A DNA stretch of 11,362 bases, taken from the NCBI GenBank assembly GCA_004558865.1, contig SFCY01000071.1, positions 1 through 11,362 on the forward strand, given 5' to 3'. Origin of the DNA: Bacteroidales bacterium. GTDB taxonomy: Bacteria > Bacteroidota > Bacteroidia > Bacteroidales > Bacteroidaceae. Below, in pieces: positions 5,999-11,362 of the stretch. How positions within the stretch are numbered: position 1 is the first letter of the stretch; the number at the start of each line of letters is the position of its first letter. Under the pieces are notes generated by a model, which was given only the letters and a program-made list of their open reading frames with translations, was not told where the DNA came from and ran no database searches. The position numbers and the translations under genes are program-made.

Positions 5999-6751
5999 TT
6001 AGGGTTGGTTTTTGGAGGGCTCGCTCTTCTCTTTCTTGTCCTTCTTCTCCTCCTCGGGGCGTGTTGGCGTGGAATGCTCCTCCACGGGCGGGGCCGTCAC
6101 CTCCTCAAACTCGTCCTCGTCGCCTCCGCCGGTCTCGATGGGTGCCTCGGTGTCGTTGGAGGCCGGGTCGATGTAGTCCACCGAGTCGGTCTCTGAGCGC
6201 ATGCCGTTGCCAACGAGGATGATGAGCGGCACGTCCACCGGCACCTTGTCGCCGGCCACCACGGAGTGGCCGTTGCACTGTATGCCATACACCCAGTCCT
6301 TCTCGCCGGGGATGAACTTGGGCTGGCCGAGCTTGAATCCCATGGCGGTGAGCTTGGCCATGGCCTCGCGGAGCGACGAGTTGTCGATGACGTCGGGCAG
6401 GCTGATGGTGGGCGACGAGGCGGAGTTGATGGTCACGTAGATGACGTGGCCCGACTTGACGCGCTCGCCCGGGGCGGGCGACTGCTCAAGGATGCATCCT
6501 GCGGGCAGCCGCTTCACATAGCCCGTGTCGGTGACGACGATTTTCAGCCCCAAGTTGTCGAGCTCGCTCTCGGCGCTGTCGAACGTTTTGTGTACGATGT
6601 TGGGCACGGGAATCGACTCGCCGTGGTGGGTGTAGACGTCGATGCCGATCTTGGCGCCGAAAGCCAACGCCACTACGGTAAGAGCCATGGCGGCGAGGTT
6701 GCCCCACAGATAGCGGCTTTTGAACTTGTTGAAGAACTCAGCGGTTTTCAT
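5999..6751 (-). CDS. Membrane-anchored PASTA-domain protein
   Basis: A 250-residue protein with a short cytoplasmic N-terminus (MKTAEFFNKFKSRYLWGN), one membrane helix (about 16-36) and an outside portion. Two PASTA repeats follow: about 46-109 (VPNIVHKTFDSAESEL, later LEQSPAPGERVKSG) and about 116-180 (LPDVIDNSSLREAMAKL, then GDKVPVDVPLIILVGNG). Residues about 185-250 are a charged, disordered tail rich in E, D, K and P. PASTA domains bind peptidoglycan fragments or beta-lactams in kinases and penicillin-binding proteins; here there is no kinase or transpeptidase domain, so it may act as a wall sensor or adaptor. I start at 6751, where the ATG sits 16 bases from the -7 box; an in-frame ATG at 6781 lies upstream of that box. 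First gene of the PASTA-pseudouridine synthase-ddl transcript. Confidence 0.92.
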   Translation of the reverse strand: MKTAEFFNKFKSRYLWGNLAAMALTVVALAFGAKIGIDVYTHHGESIPVPNIVHKTFDSAESELDNLGLKIVVTDTGYVKRLPAGCILEQSPAPGERVKSGHVIYVTINSASSPTISLPDVIDNSSLREAMAKLTAMGFKLGQPKFIPGEKDWVYGIQCNGHSVVAGDKVPVDVPLIILVGNGMRSETDSVDYIDPASNDTEAPIETGGGDEDEFEEVTAPPVEEHSTPTRPEEEKKDKKEKSEPSKNQP

Positions 6752-6767
6752 CTTTCTTATTTGGTTA

Positions 6768-6798
6768 CAAAGATAGTGCAATTCGGTCGAAGAACAAA
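6768..6798 (-). promoter_or_regulatory. Promoter for the PASTA-rluD-ddl operon
   Basis: Read leftward: TTTG (6795-6798), exactly 19 bases, then TATCTTTG (6768-6775). This is a perfect match to the Bacteroidetes sigma-ABfr consensus. The -7 box lies 16 bases before the ATG at 6751, giving a leader of roughly 10 bases and excluding the longer reading frame beginning at 6781. Confidence 0.85.
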
Positions 6799-7031
6799 AT
6801 AAAGCGGCCGACTTTTTGCTTTTGCCGGATTATTTGGAGGTTTGATTGGCCGAACGTCTTCTTAGGATAGGTCCTAACCCAGCCTGCGCGCCCCCCGCAG
6901 CGGATGAGCGTGCCCGTTCAAGGCCTATCGCCAGCCCATGCCGCGTGGCCTTTGCCTCTGGGGCAGGATATGCGTTGGTGGATGTGGCCCAGACCTGTGG
7001 CTCCCTGCGGATCAGCGGCTGCTTGCACCAC
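6799..7031. other. Gene-free GC-rich stretch between the PASTA promoter and the rpmH terminator
   Basis: I recognise no gene, tRNA, SRP RNA, tmRNA or RNase P RNA here. It holds small hairpins (TTAGGA-tagg-TCCTAA at 6862-6877 and CTGCG-7-CGCAG near 6884-6900) and an imperfect 11-base repeat GCGGATnAGCG at 6900-6910 and 7007-7017. Reading frames on both strands are open but resemble nothing known. An unrecognised small RNA is possible but unsupported. Confidence 0.4.
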
Positions 7032-7078
7032 AAAAAAACAGAAAGAAGCAAAGGCGCGCCTTTTGCTTCTTTCTGTTT
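7032..7078 (-). terminator. Strong intrinsic terminator of rpmH
   Basis: About 19 base pairs with one bulged base: 7037-7055 pairs with 7058-7077 around a GC loop. On the leftward strand the stem is followed by a run of seven U residues (the A-run at 7032-7038). It lies 25 bases after the rpmH stop. Confidence 0.9.
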
Positions 7079-7103
7079 CTCCTTGTTAAGCCGAAACGTG
7101 CAA

Positions 7104-7259
7104 TTATTTGCCGTGGTTCTCGTCGGAAACGGTCAACTTCTTGCGGCCGTGTGCGCGGCGGGAAGCGAGGACTCTGCGTCCGTTCTTTGTGGCCATGCGC
7201 TCGCGGAATCCATGCTTGTTCACGCGGCGACGGTTGTGAGGCTGAAATGTTCTTTTCAT
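7104..7259 (-). CDS. rpmH: 50S ribosomal protein L34
   Basis: A 51-residue basic protein that is recognisable throughout: MKRTFQPHNRRRVNKHGFRERM, the NGRRVLASRRAHGRKKL block and a short acidic tail. L34 is a late-assembling large-subunit protein. I start at 7259 because MKRTFQP is the family start; an in-frame ATG at 7322 lies within 20 bases of the -7 box and would add 21 unrelated residues. It has its own promoter (7339-7369) and terminator (7032-7078), so it is monocistronic. It lies next to efp rather than beside dnaA or rnpA, where many other bacteria carry it; the divergent rpmH-efp pair is familiar to me from Bacteroidetes. Confidence 0.97.
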   Translation of the reverse strand: MKRTFQPHNRRRVNKHGFRERMATKNGRRVLASRRAHGRKKLTVSDENHGK

Positions 7260-7338
7260 CTTCTTATCTTTATTGTTATTTTGTGAAGCGTGTGAATGAG
7301 AAAGTGGGCTGACTTCTGCCAACCCATGTTTCGAGGTG

Positions 7339-7369
7339 CAAAAGTAGTCATATTTTTTGGAATAACAAA
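7339..7369 (-). promoter_or_regulatory. Promoter of rpmH
   Basis: Read leftward: TTTG (7366-7369), exactly 19 bases, TACTTTTG (7339-7346). It fits the Bacteroidetes consensus and predicts transcription starting near 7332, with a leader of about 70 bases before the ATG at 7259. Confidence 0.85.
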
Positions 7370-7394
7370 GAATTGAGTGATTTTTCAGCCGCTC

Positions 7395-7428
7395 TTTGTG
7401 GTTTTTTTATAAAAATATGCTACCTTTG
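7395..7428 (+). promoter_or_regulatory. Promoter of efp
   Basis: A perfect -7 element TACCTTTG (7421-7428) follows TTTG (7395-7398) across an A/T-rich spacer of 22 bases, slightly longer than the usual 19-21. Transcription would begin near 7435, giving a leader of about 65 bases. It is divergent from the rpmH promoter, with 25 bases between the two -33 boxes, so the two translation genes may respond jointly to upstream factors. Confidence 0.75.
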
Positions 7429-7499
7429 CACCCGAAATCCAACGCCCCGCCATGTGGAGCGCAACACGAATAGCTGACAATTAGATTCTCAATAACAGT

Positions 7500-8069
7500 A
7501 TGATTAATTCACAGGAAATCAAAATCGGAACTTGTATCCGTATGGACGGAGGCATCTGGAGATGCATCGACTTCCAGCATCGTAAGCCCGGAAAAGGCAA
7601 CACCGTCATGAACACCAAACTGAAGAACGTGGCCGACGGAAGAGTCTTGGAGCGTACCTTCCAGATTGGATTCAAGCTCGACGACGTGCGCGTGGAGCGC
7701 CGCCCCTACCAGTACCTCTACGAGGACCCTACTGGCTACATCTTCATGAACCAGGAGACCTACGAGCAGATTCCCATCGCCAAGGACCAGATCACCGGTG
7801 TGGAGTTTTTGAAGGAGAACGATATTGTGGAGGTGGTGACCGACGCTTCTGACGGAACCATCCTCTCTGCCGAGATGCCTGTCAAGACCACCCTCAAGGT
7901 GACCCACAGCGAGCCGGGCGTGAAGGGAAACACAGCCACCAACGCCACCAAGCCCGCCACTCTGGAGTCGGGAGCCGAGATCCGCGTGCCCCTGTTCATC
8001 AACGAGGGCGACACCATTCTCGTCGACACACGCGACGGAAGCTATATCAGCCGAGTTGCCGACAAGTAA
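7500..8069 (+). CDS. efp: Translation elongation factor P
   Basis: A 189-residue protein of standard length. EF-P binds between the P and E sites and relieves ribosome stalling on proline runs. Domain I (about 1-64) is the KOW-like barrel with the tip loop KPGKGN (29-34); K32 is at the position of the lysine modified in many bacteria. Domain II (about 65-127) and domain III (about 128-189, SGAEIRVPLFINEGDTILVDTRDGSYISR) are the OB-fold parts with the family signature near the end. No modification enzymes (EpmA, EpmB, YmfI or EarP) are in the window, so modification state is unknown. It is the only gene of its transcript, ended by the hairpin at 8156-8190. Confidence 0.97.
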   Translation: MINSQEIKIGTCIRMDGGIWRCIDFQHRKPGKGNTVMNTKLKNVADGRVLERTFQIGFKLDDVRVERRPYQYLYEDPTGYIFMNQETYEQIPIAKDQITGVEFLKENDIVEVVTDASDGTILSAEMPVKTTLKVTHSEPGVKGNTATNATKPATLESGAEIRVPLFINEGDTILVDTRDGSYISRVADK

Positions 8070-8263
8070 GTGAAGTCTGACCTGGCATGGGCCTCTCCTC
8101 CGTGGAGAGTGCGGAATTGTCCGTCAAGGTCGGGATTGTCTCATAGCAATTGACTGGGCAGCCACATCAGACTTTCTGGTGTGGCTGTCCTTGTTCTCTG
8201 AGGCCTCCTCCCTCTCCGCCTCGGACTTCAAGATGCGGCAGCCGCAGTTCCGGCAACAACTGT
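8070..8263. other. Non-coding spacer downstream of efp
   Basis: Together with the CAACTC array, this makes a 314-base gene-free gap between efp and the glycosyltransferase. It holds a small hairpin CTCTCC-tccgt-GGAGAG (8093-8109), the efp terminator (8156-8190) and an interrupted palindrome TGCGGC-A-GCCGCA (8234-8246). No TAnnTTTG box was found, so I cannot point to a promoter for the glycosyltransferase. Confidence 0.4.
8156..8190 (+). terminator. Intrinsic terminator of efp
   Basis: An 11-bp stem (with one G-U pair) plus three inner pairs: GGGCAGCCACA with TGTGGCTGTCC, followed by TTGTTCT. It is located 86 bases after the efp stop. The U-tract is imperfect, so some read-through into the glycosyltransferase is plausible. 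Confidence 0.7.
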
Positions 8264-8380
8264 CAACTCATCCAACTCACCAACTCCCCCAACTCCCCAA
8301 CTCCCCAACTCGCCAACTCACCAACTCACCCAACTCACCCAACTCTCCAACTCTCCAACTCACCAACTCACCCAACTCCC
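8264..8380 (+). repeat. Tandem CAACTC array, 14 units, forming the glycosyltransferase leader
   Basis: Fourteen consecutive units of CAACTC plus 2-3 bases (8, 9 or occasionally variable ends such as AC, ACC, CC, TC, GC) fill 117 bases and stop three bases before the ATG at 8384. The strand is almost free of G (a single G), so an mRNA leader here would be unable to fold. Because Bacteroidetes initiation depends on unstructured leaders rather than Shine-Dalgarno pairing, a translation-enhancing role is possible. Unit number could vary by slippage. A reading frame runs through it, but the translation is low-complexity. Confidence 0.85.
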
Positions 8381-8383
8381 ACT

Positions 8384-9433
8384 ATGAGGTATTCGTTCAT
8401 CATCCCCGTTTTCAACCGTCCCGATGAGGTCGACGAGCTTCTCGACAGCCTCACCAGGCAGACCGTCACCGACTTTGAGGTCGTAGTCGTGGAGGACGGC
8501 TCGCAGGTTCCCTGCGAGGACATCTGCCGCAAGTATGCCGCCCGGCTCGACATACATTATTATATGAAGCCCAACAGCGGCCCCGGCCAGAGCCGCAACT
8601 ATGGCGTGGAGCGTGCCAAGGGCGAGTATGTGATCATCCTCGACTCGGATGTGGTGGTGCCCGAAAACTACCTGCGCGCCATCGACGAGGAGCTGCGCCG
8701 CAATCCCGCCGACGCCTTTGGAGGCCCCGACCGCGCCGCCGACTCGTTCACGCCCGTGCAGAAGGCCATTTCCTACAGCATGACCTCCTTCTTCACCACC
8801 GGCGGCATACGGGGCGGCAAGAAGAAGCTCGACAAGTTCTATCCCCGCTCGTTCAACATGGGCGTGCGCCGCGACGTATACCAGAGGCTCGGCGGGTTCT
8901 CCAAGATGCGCTTCGGCGAGGACATCGACTTTTCCATCCGTATCTTCAAGGCCGGATGCAAGTGCCGCCTCTTTCCCGAGGCGTGGGTGTGGCACAAGCG
9001 GCGCACCGACTTCCGCAAGTTCTGGCGGCAGGTCTACAACAGTGGCATCGCGCGCATCAACCTCTACAAGAAATACCCTGAGAGCCTGAAGCTCGTCCAT
9101 CTGCTGCCCATGGTGTTCACCGTGGGAGTGGTGCTGCTGCTTGTTGGATTCCTTGCGGGCGTAGTCCTCTTCTTCGCCTTGCCGGCTGGCATGCCGCAGG
9201 CGGCCGGCATCGCGCTGAGCGTCTTCTCCCTGCTGCCGCTGCTCCTCTATTCAGGCATCATCTTCTTTGACGCCACCATGCAGACCAACAGCGAGTGGAT
9301 TGGGCTTCTCGCCGTGCGTGCGGCATTCACCCAGCTCATGGGCTATGGCTGCGGCTTCCTGCAGGCTTGGTGGCGTCGCTGCGTGAGGGGTAAGGATGAG
9401 TTTAGCGCCTACCAGAGCAACTTCTATAAATGA
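8384..9433 (+). CDS. Membrane-associated family 2 glycosyltransferase
   Basis: A 349-residue GT2 protein. The GT-A fold occupies about 1-235: SFIIPVFNRPDEVDELLDSL (4-23), VVVVEDGS (33-40), the DXD metal site D87-S-D89 in ILDSDVVVP, FNMGVRRDVYQRLGGF (157-172) and the acceptor-side GED (178-180) with the downstream RKFWRQ segment. Three hydrophobic segments (about 238-266, 272-296 and 305-328) anchor it in the inner membrane with a short cytoplasmic tail. Such enzymes transfer a sugar from a nucleotide sugar to a lipid-linked or polymeric acceptor in cell-surface polysaccharide synthesis; donor and acceptor are not readable. I start at 8384 since MRYSFIIPVFN is the natural N-terminus; an open frame extends upstream through the tandem repeat to 8150. 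No clear promoter. radC follows after 106 bases. Confidence 0.9.
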   Translation: MRYSFIIPVFNRPDEVDELLDSLTRQTVTDFEVVVVEDGSQVPCEDICRKYAARLDIHYYMKPNSGPGQSRNYGVERAKGEYVIILDSDVVVPENYLRAIDEELRRNPADAFGGPDRAADSFTPVQKAISYSMTSFFTTGGIRGGKKKLDKFYPRSFNMGVRRDVYQRLGGFSKMRFGEDIDFSIRIFKAGCKCRLFPEAWVWHKRRTDFRKFWRQVYNSGIARINLYKKYPESLKLVHLLPMVFTVGVVLLLVGFLAGVVLFFALPAGMPQAAGIALSVFSLLPLLLYSGIIFFDATMQTNSEWIGLLAVRAAFTQLMGYGCGFLQAWWRRCVRGKDEFSAYQSNFYK

Positions 9434-9539
9434 GGGGAGACGGGCTGGGATGAGGCCCTTGGGGAGGGGCGTGGCCCTTATAGGTACCCCGACAGCCCCA
9501 TCAGCCCCGCTGGCCCAAGCCTCCAAGAGCAAAAACGTT

Positions 9540-10226
9540 ATGAAGAAAGTTAGCATCAAAGAACTGCCCGAGGACGAGCGCCCACGCGAGCGGCTGTTGA
9601 AGTATGGGCCGGAGAGCCTCTCCGACGCAGAGCTGTTGGGCATCCTCATCGGCTCCGGCACGCCCAAGATGTCGGCCGTGGTGGTGATGGAGAATGTGCT
9701 GGCGGCCTGCAAGGGCAACCTCAACACCTTAGGCCGCATGAGCGTCGACGAACTCACGGAGTTCGACGGCATAGGACCCGCCAAGGCCATCACCATCATC
9801 GCCGCCTGCGAGTTGGGCAAGCGGCGGCAGAGGGCCGACCTCGCCGAGAAGAAGGACATGAGCTCGGCCGCCAACATCTATGAATACATGCGCACGCTGA
9901 TTGCCGAGCATGAGGTGGAGGAGGCTTGGGTGCTGCTCCTCAACCAGAACTGCAAGCTCATCAAGCCCGTGCGCGTCAGTCGTGGCGGACTCACCGAGAC
10001 GGCCGTCGACCTGCGCGTGGTGATGAAGCAAGCCCTGCTCGCCAACGCAACCGTGATAGCCTTGTGCCACAACCATCCCAGCAACAACCCGCGTCCCAGC
10101 GCCAGCGACGACCGGCTGACGCAGAACGTGAAGAAAGCCTGCGACTATCTCCGCTTCTACTTCCTCGACCATGTTATCGTCTGCGACGGAGTCTACTACA
10201 GCTACCGCGAGCAGGGGCGGCTGTAG
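9540..10226 (+). CDS. radC: RadC family JAMM-domain protein
   Basis: A 228-residue protein of standard length. Residues about 1-40 form the RadC N-terminal region (KELPEDERPRERLLKYGPESLSDAELL), 71-95 a helix-hairpin-helix-like motif (ELTEFDGIGPAKAITIIAACELGKR) and 107-228 the JAMM/MPN+ metalloprotease-like domain. The metal motif HxHx7Sx2D is complete (H177, H179, S187, D190), with an upstream glutamate near 127-128. Despite the name, a role in DNA repair is doubtful, and its biochemical activity remains unsettled; relatives occur both as chromosomal genes and on mobile elements. I start at 9540 since MKKVSIKELPEDERPRERL is the usual beginning; an in-frame ATG at 9396 overlaps the glycosyltransferase gene. 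A GC-rich hairpin (10214-10240) overlaps its stop codon. Confidence 0.95.
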   Translation: MKKVSIKELPEDERPRERLLKYGPESLSDAELLGILIGSGTPKMSAVVVMENVLAACKGNLNTLGRMSVDELTEFDGIGPAKAITIIAACELGKRRQRADLAEKKDMSSAANIYEYMRTLIAEHEVEEAWVLLLNQNCKLIKPVRVSRGGLTETAVDLRVVMKQALLANATVIALCHNHPSNNPRPSASDDRLTQNVKKACDYLRFYFLDHVIVCDGVYYSYREQGRL

Positions 10227-10690
10227 CTACGCAGCGCCCCGGACGTTTCACCACCGACCGCAAAGGCTTTGGCCATCGCCCCCTTTATCGGCTGTTGGTC
10301 TCTCGCAATCGCCTGTCTGTGGTCACTGCCACCGTCACCAACAGTTCTGAGCCACCGCTCTATACCCCCTCGGCCGAGTTGGTGCTGCAAGGCTACAACT
10401 ATGGCTGTCATCGCCGCCGGGCTGACTCAGCCCTGTTGTGTTTCTCCATCGTGGCCGGCCGCTACAGCCGAGCCTTCAGCCGGGAGGAGAAGCTGTGCTG
10501 ATAGAGGTGCTCAACATGCAATACCTGATATTCTCCACCCACCTTCGACAGCGCCAAGTGCTACGAGTGCCTCAACATCCGGACGGCCCCTTTTCCGTGT
10601 GTGCCGCAGAGTCTGTTGCTAAGGAACATTATCGATGCTGCCGACGAGTGGACTTTATCATGTACGGGCGGCAACATTTCCCATCGTTCG
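10227..10690. other. Gene-free stretch with possible decayed coding sequence
   Basis: Between radC and the nuclease gene there is no intact gene I can recognise. One rightward frame is open from within radC to 10501 with coding-like third-base choice (for example TPSAELVLQGYNYGC and REEKL). A second frame continues the sense from about 10495 (LIEVLNMQYLIFSTH) and a third from about 10547 (DSAKCYECLNIRT, NIIDAADEWTLS). This is what one gene broken by two or more frameshifts would look like, but I cannot name a parent family. A hairpin GGGCTG-act-CAGCCC at 10419-10433, followed by TGTTGTGTTT, may be a terminator. Confidence 0.35.
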
Positions 10691-10691
10691 C

Positions 10692-10722
10692 TTGCGCGCT
10701 TCGGCTTTTTTCCCTATCTTTG
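10692..10722 (+). promoter_or_regulatory. Promoter of the Rpn-like gene
   Basis: TATCTTTG (10715-10722) is a perfect -7 box. TTG (10692-10694) lies 20 bases upstream as a partial -33 box. Transcription would begin near 10729, leaving a leader of about 34 bases before the ATG at 10763. The gene is therefore likely expressed independently of radC. Confidence 0.7.
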
Positions 10723-10762
10723 TGCGTGAAGAATAATCGTAGAACAAAAACCGTGTCGTATT

Positions 10763-11362
10763 ATGATCATTCGAGTAGCAAATCCCATCTATGACTCCGT
10801 CTTCAAATATCTGATGGAGGACGAGCGGATCGCCCGCACCATCCTTTCGGCGCTGCTGAAGAAAGAGGTGGTGGAGGTGCAGATACGCCGCAACGAGTAC
10901 ACCAATGGCTACCGCGACAACATCTCCATGTTCCGCATCGACTTCGGGGCGCGCGTCCGCCAGGACGACGGGTCGCTGCGCCTGGTTCTCATCGAGCTGC
11001 AAAAGACTTGGCTGGAGACCGAGACCCTGCGCTTCAGGCAGTATCTCGGAGCCCAGTATTCCAACCCAGAGAACATGGTGAAGGAAGAGCTGCGCCCGCC
11101 CTACGGGCTTCCGATGGTGGCGGTGTACATTCTCGGGCATAGGGTCGGAAACATCAACGTGCCCGTGCTCTATGTCAACCACAAGCCCTGCGACTACGAG
11201 GGCCGCGAGGTGACCGAGGGACTTCCCGACCCGTTTGTCGACAGCCTCGTCCATGAAAGCATCATCGTCCAGATTCCTCTTCTGCACGGGCAAATCAACA
11301 ACAGGCTGGACAGGGTGCTCAGCGTATTCGACCAGGCCAACAAGGAGAAGGACAACCGGCAG
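10763..11362 (+). CDS. Rpn-family PD-(D/E)XK nuclease/putative transposase (partial, 3' end outside window)
   Basis: The first 200 codons of an open frame that runs off the window edge. The start MIIRVANPIYDSVFKYLMEDERIARTILSALL carries the N-terminal signature of this family (YDxxFKxLxxD followed by a helix ending in ALL). The nuclease core shows D60 in FRID and E78-x-Q80 in LIELQKTW, the D...ExQ form of the PD-(D/E)XK site. Well-studied Rpn proteins cut DNA and promote RecA-independent recombination; many relatives are annotated as transposases, and newer work links some to phage defence. Family members in Bacteroidetes are often about 300 residues or more, so roughly a third may be missing. 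It has its own promoter at 10692-10722 and a start codon at 10763, so the gene looks intact at its 5' end. Confidence 0.82.
   Translation, partial: MIIRVANPIYDSVFKYLMEDERIARTILSALLKKEVVEVQIRRNEYTNGYRDNISMFRIDFGARVRQDDGSLRLVLIELQKTWLETETLRFRQYLGAQYSNPENMVKEELRPPYGLPMVAVYILGHRVGNINVPVLYVNHKPCDYEGREVTEGLPDPFVDSLVHESIIVQIPLLHGQINNRLDRVLSVFDQANKEKDNRQ

Noticed and set aside
6830..7051. A 73-codon leftward frame in the GC-rich block
   Set aside because: It begins inside the rpmH terminator stem region, has no recognisable domain and has no promoter.
8264..8380. CRISPR array
   Set aside because: The units are 8-9 bases and directly joined, with no spacers.
8150..8383. N-terminal extension of the glycosyltransferase through the CAACTC array
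   Set aside because: The extension is low-complexity and crosses the efp terminator; the GT2 fold begins naturally at 8384.
9926..10501. A 191-codon frame overlapping radC
   Set aside because: The first half is an out-of-frame shadow of radC. Only the part after 10226 is of interest, and it is recorded as possible decayed coding sequence.
10658..11293. A 211-codon leftward frame over the nuclease gene
   Set aside because: It is the antisense shadow of a gene with an intact Rpn-type N-terminus and active site; the true frame lacks a stop only because it leaves the window.

Overview
The window looks like a chromosomal segment of a Bacteroidales bacterium, probably a fairly GC-rich Prevotella-like species. 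Supporting this are the promoters (TTTG, about 19 bases, TAnnTTTG), the lack of Shine-Dalgarno sequences, a NigD-like lipoprotein, and close family resemblance of the housekeeping proteins. The genus is an inference; there is no rRNA or other species marker.

Layout, left to right. Positions 1-2303 hold a DeoR-type repressor gene and an acyltransferase gene, both leftward and 49 bases apart. This pair is bracketed by two direct copies of a highly structured non-coding repeat (1-293 and 2706-2987; the right copy has a further hairpin-bearing flank from about 2490). Next is a leftward lipoprotein gene (3015-3656). The leftward group PASTA protein, RluD-type pseudouridine synthase and Ddl (3820-6751) is read from one strong promoter at 6768-6798. 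A non-coding GC-rich block and the rpmH terminator follow. rpmH (leftward) and efp (rightward) diverge from a shared promoter region (7260-7499). A rightward arm then carries a family 2 glycosyltransferase whose leader is a 14-unit C/A-rich tandem repeat, then radC, a 536-base gap that may hold decayed coding sequence, and the first 200 codons of an Rpn/PD-(D/E)XK-type nuclease that runs off the right edge.

How the genes fit together. The core is housekeeping: translation (L34, EF-P, 23S rRNA pseudouridylation) beside envelope synthesis (D-Ala-D-Ala ligase, a membrane-anchored PASTA protein, an acyltransferase, a membrane glycosyltransferase). The accessory and less explained parts are the structured repeats, the CAACTC leader array and the nuclease gene at the right edge. 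I see no prophage, CRISPR array, tRNA or complete insertion sequence.

The best candidate for something undescribed is the repeat pair at 1-293 and 2706-2987. It can fold into a closing stem with three internal arms plus a long A/T-rich inverted repeat. Most early differences between the copies spare the stems, and in copy 1 one 15-base segment can pair with either of two partners.
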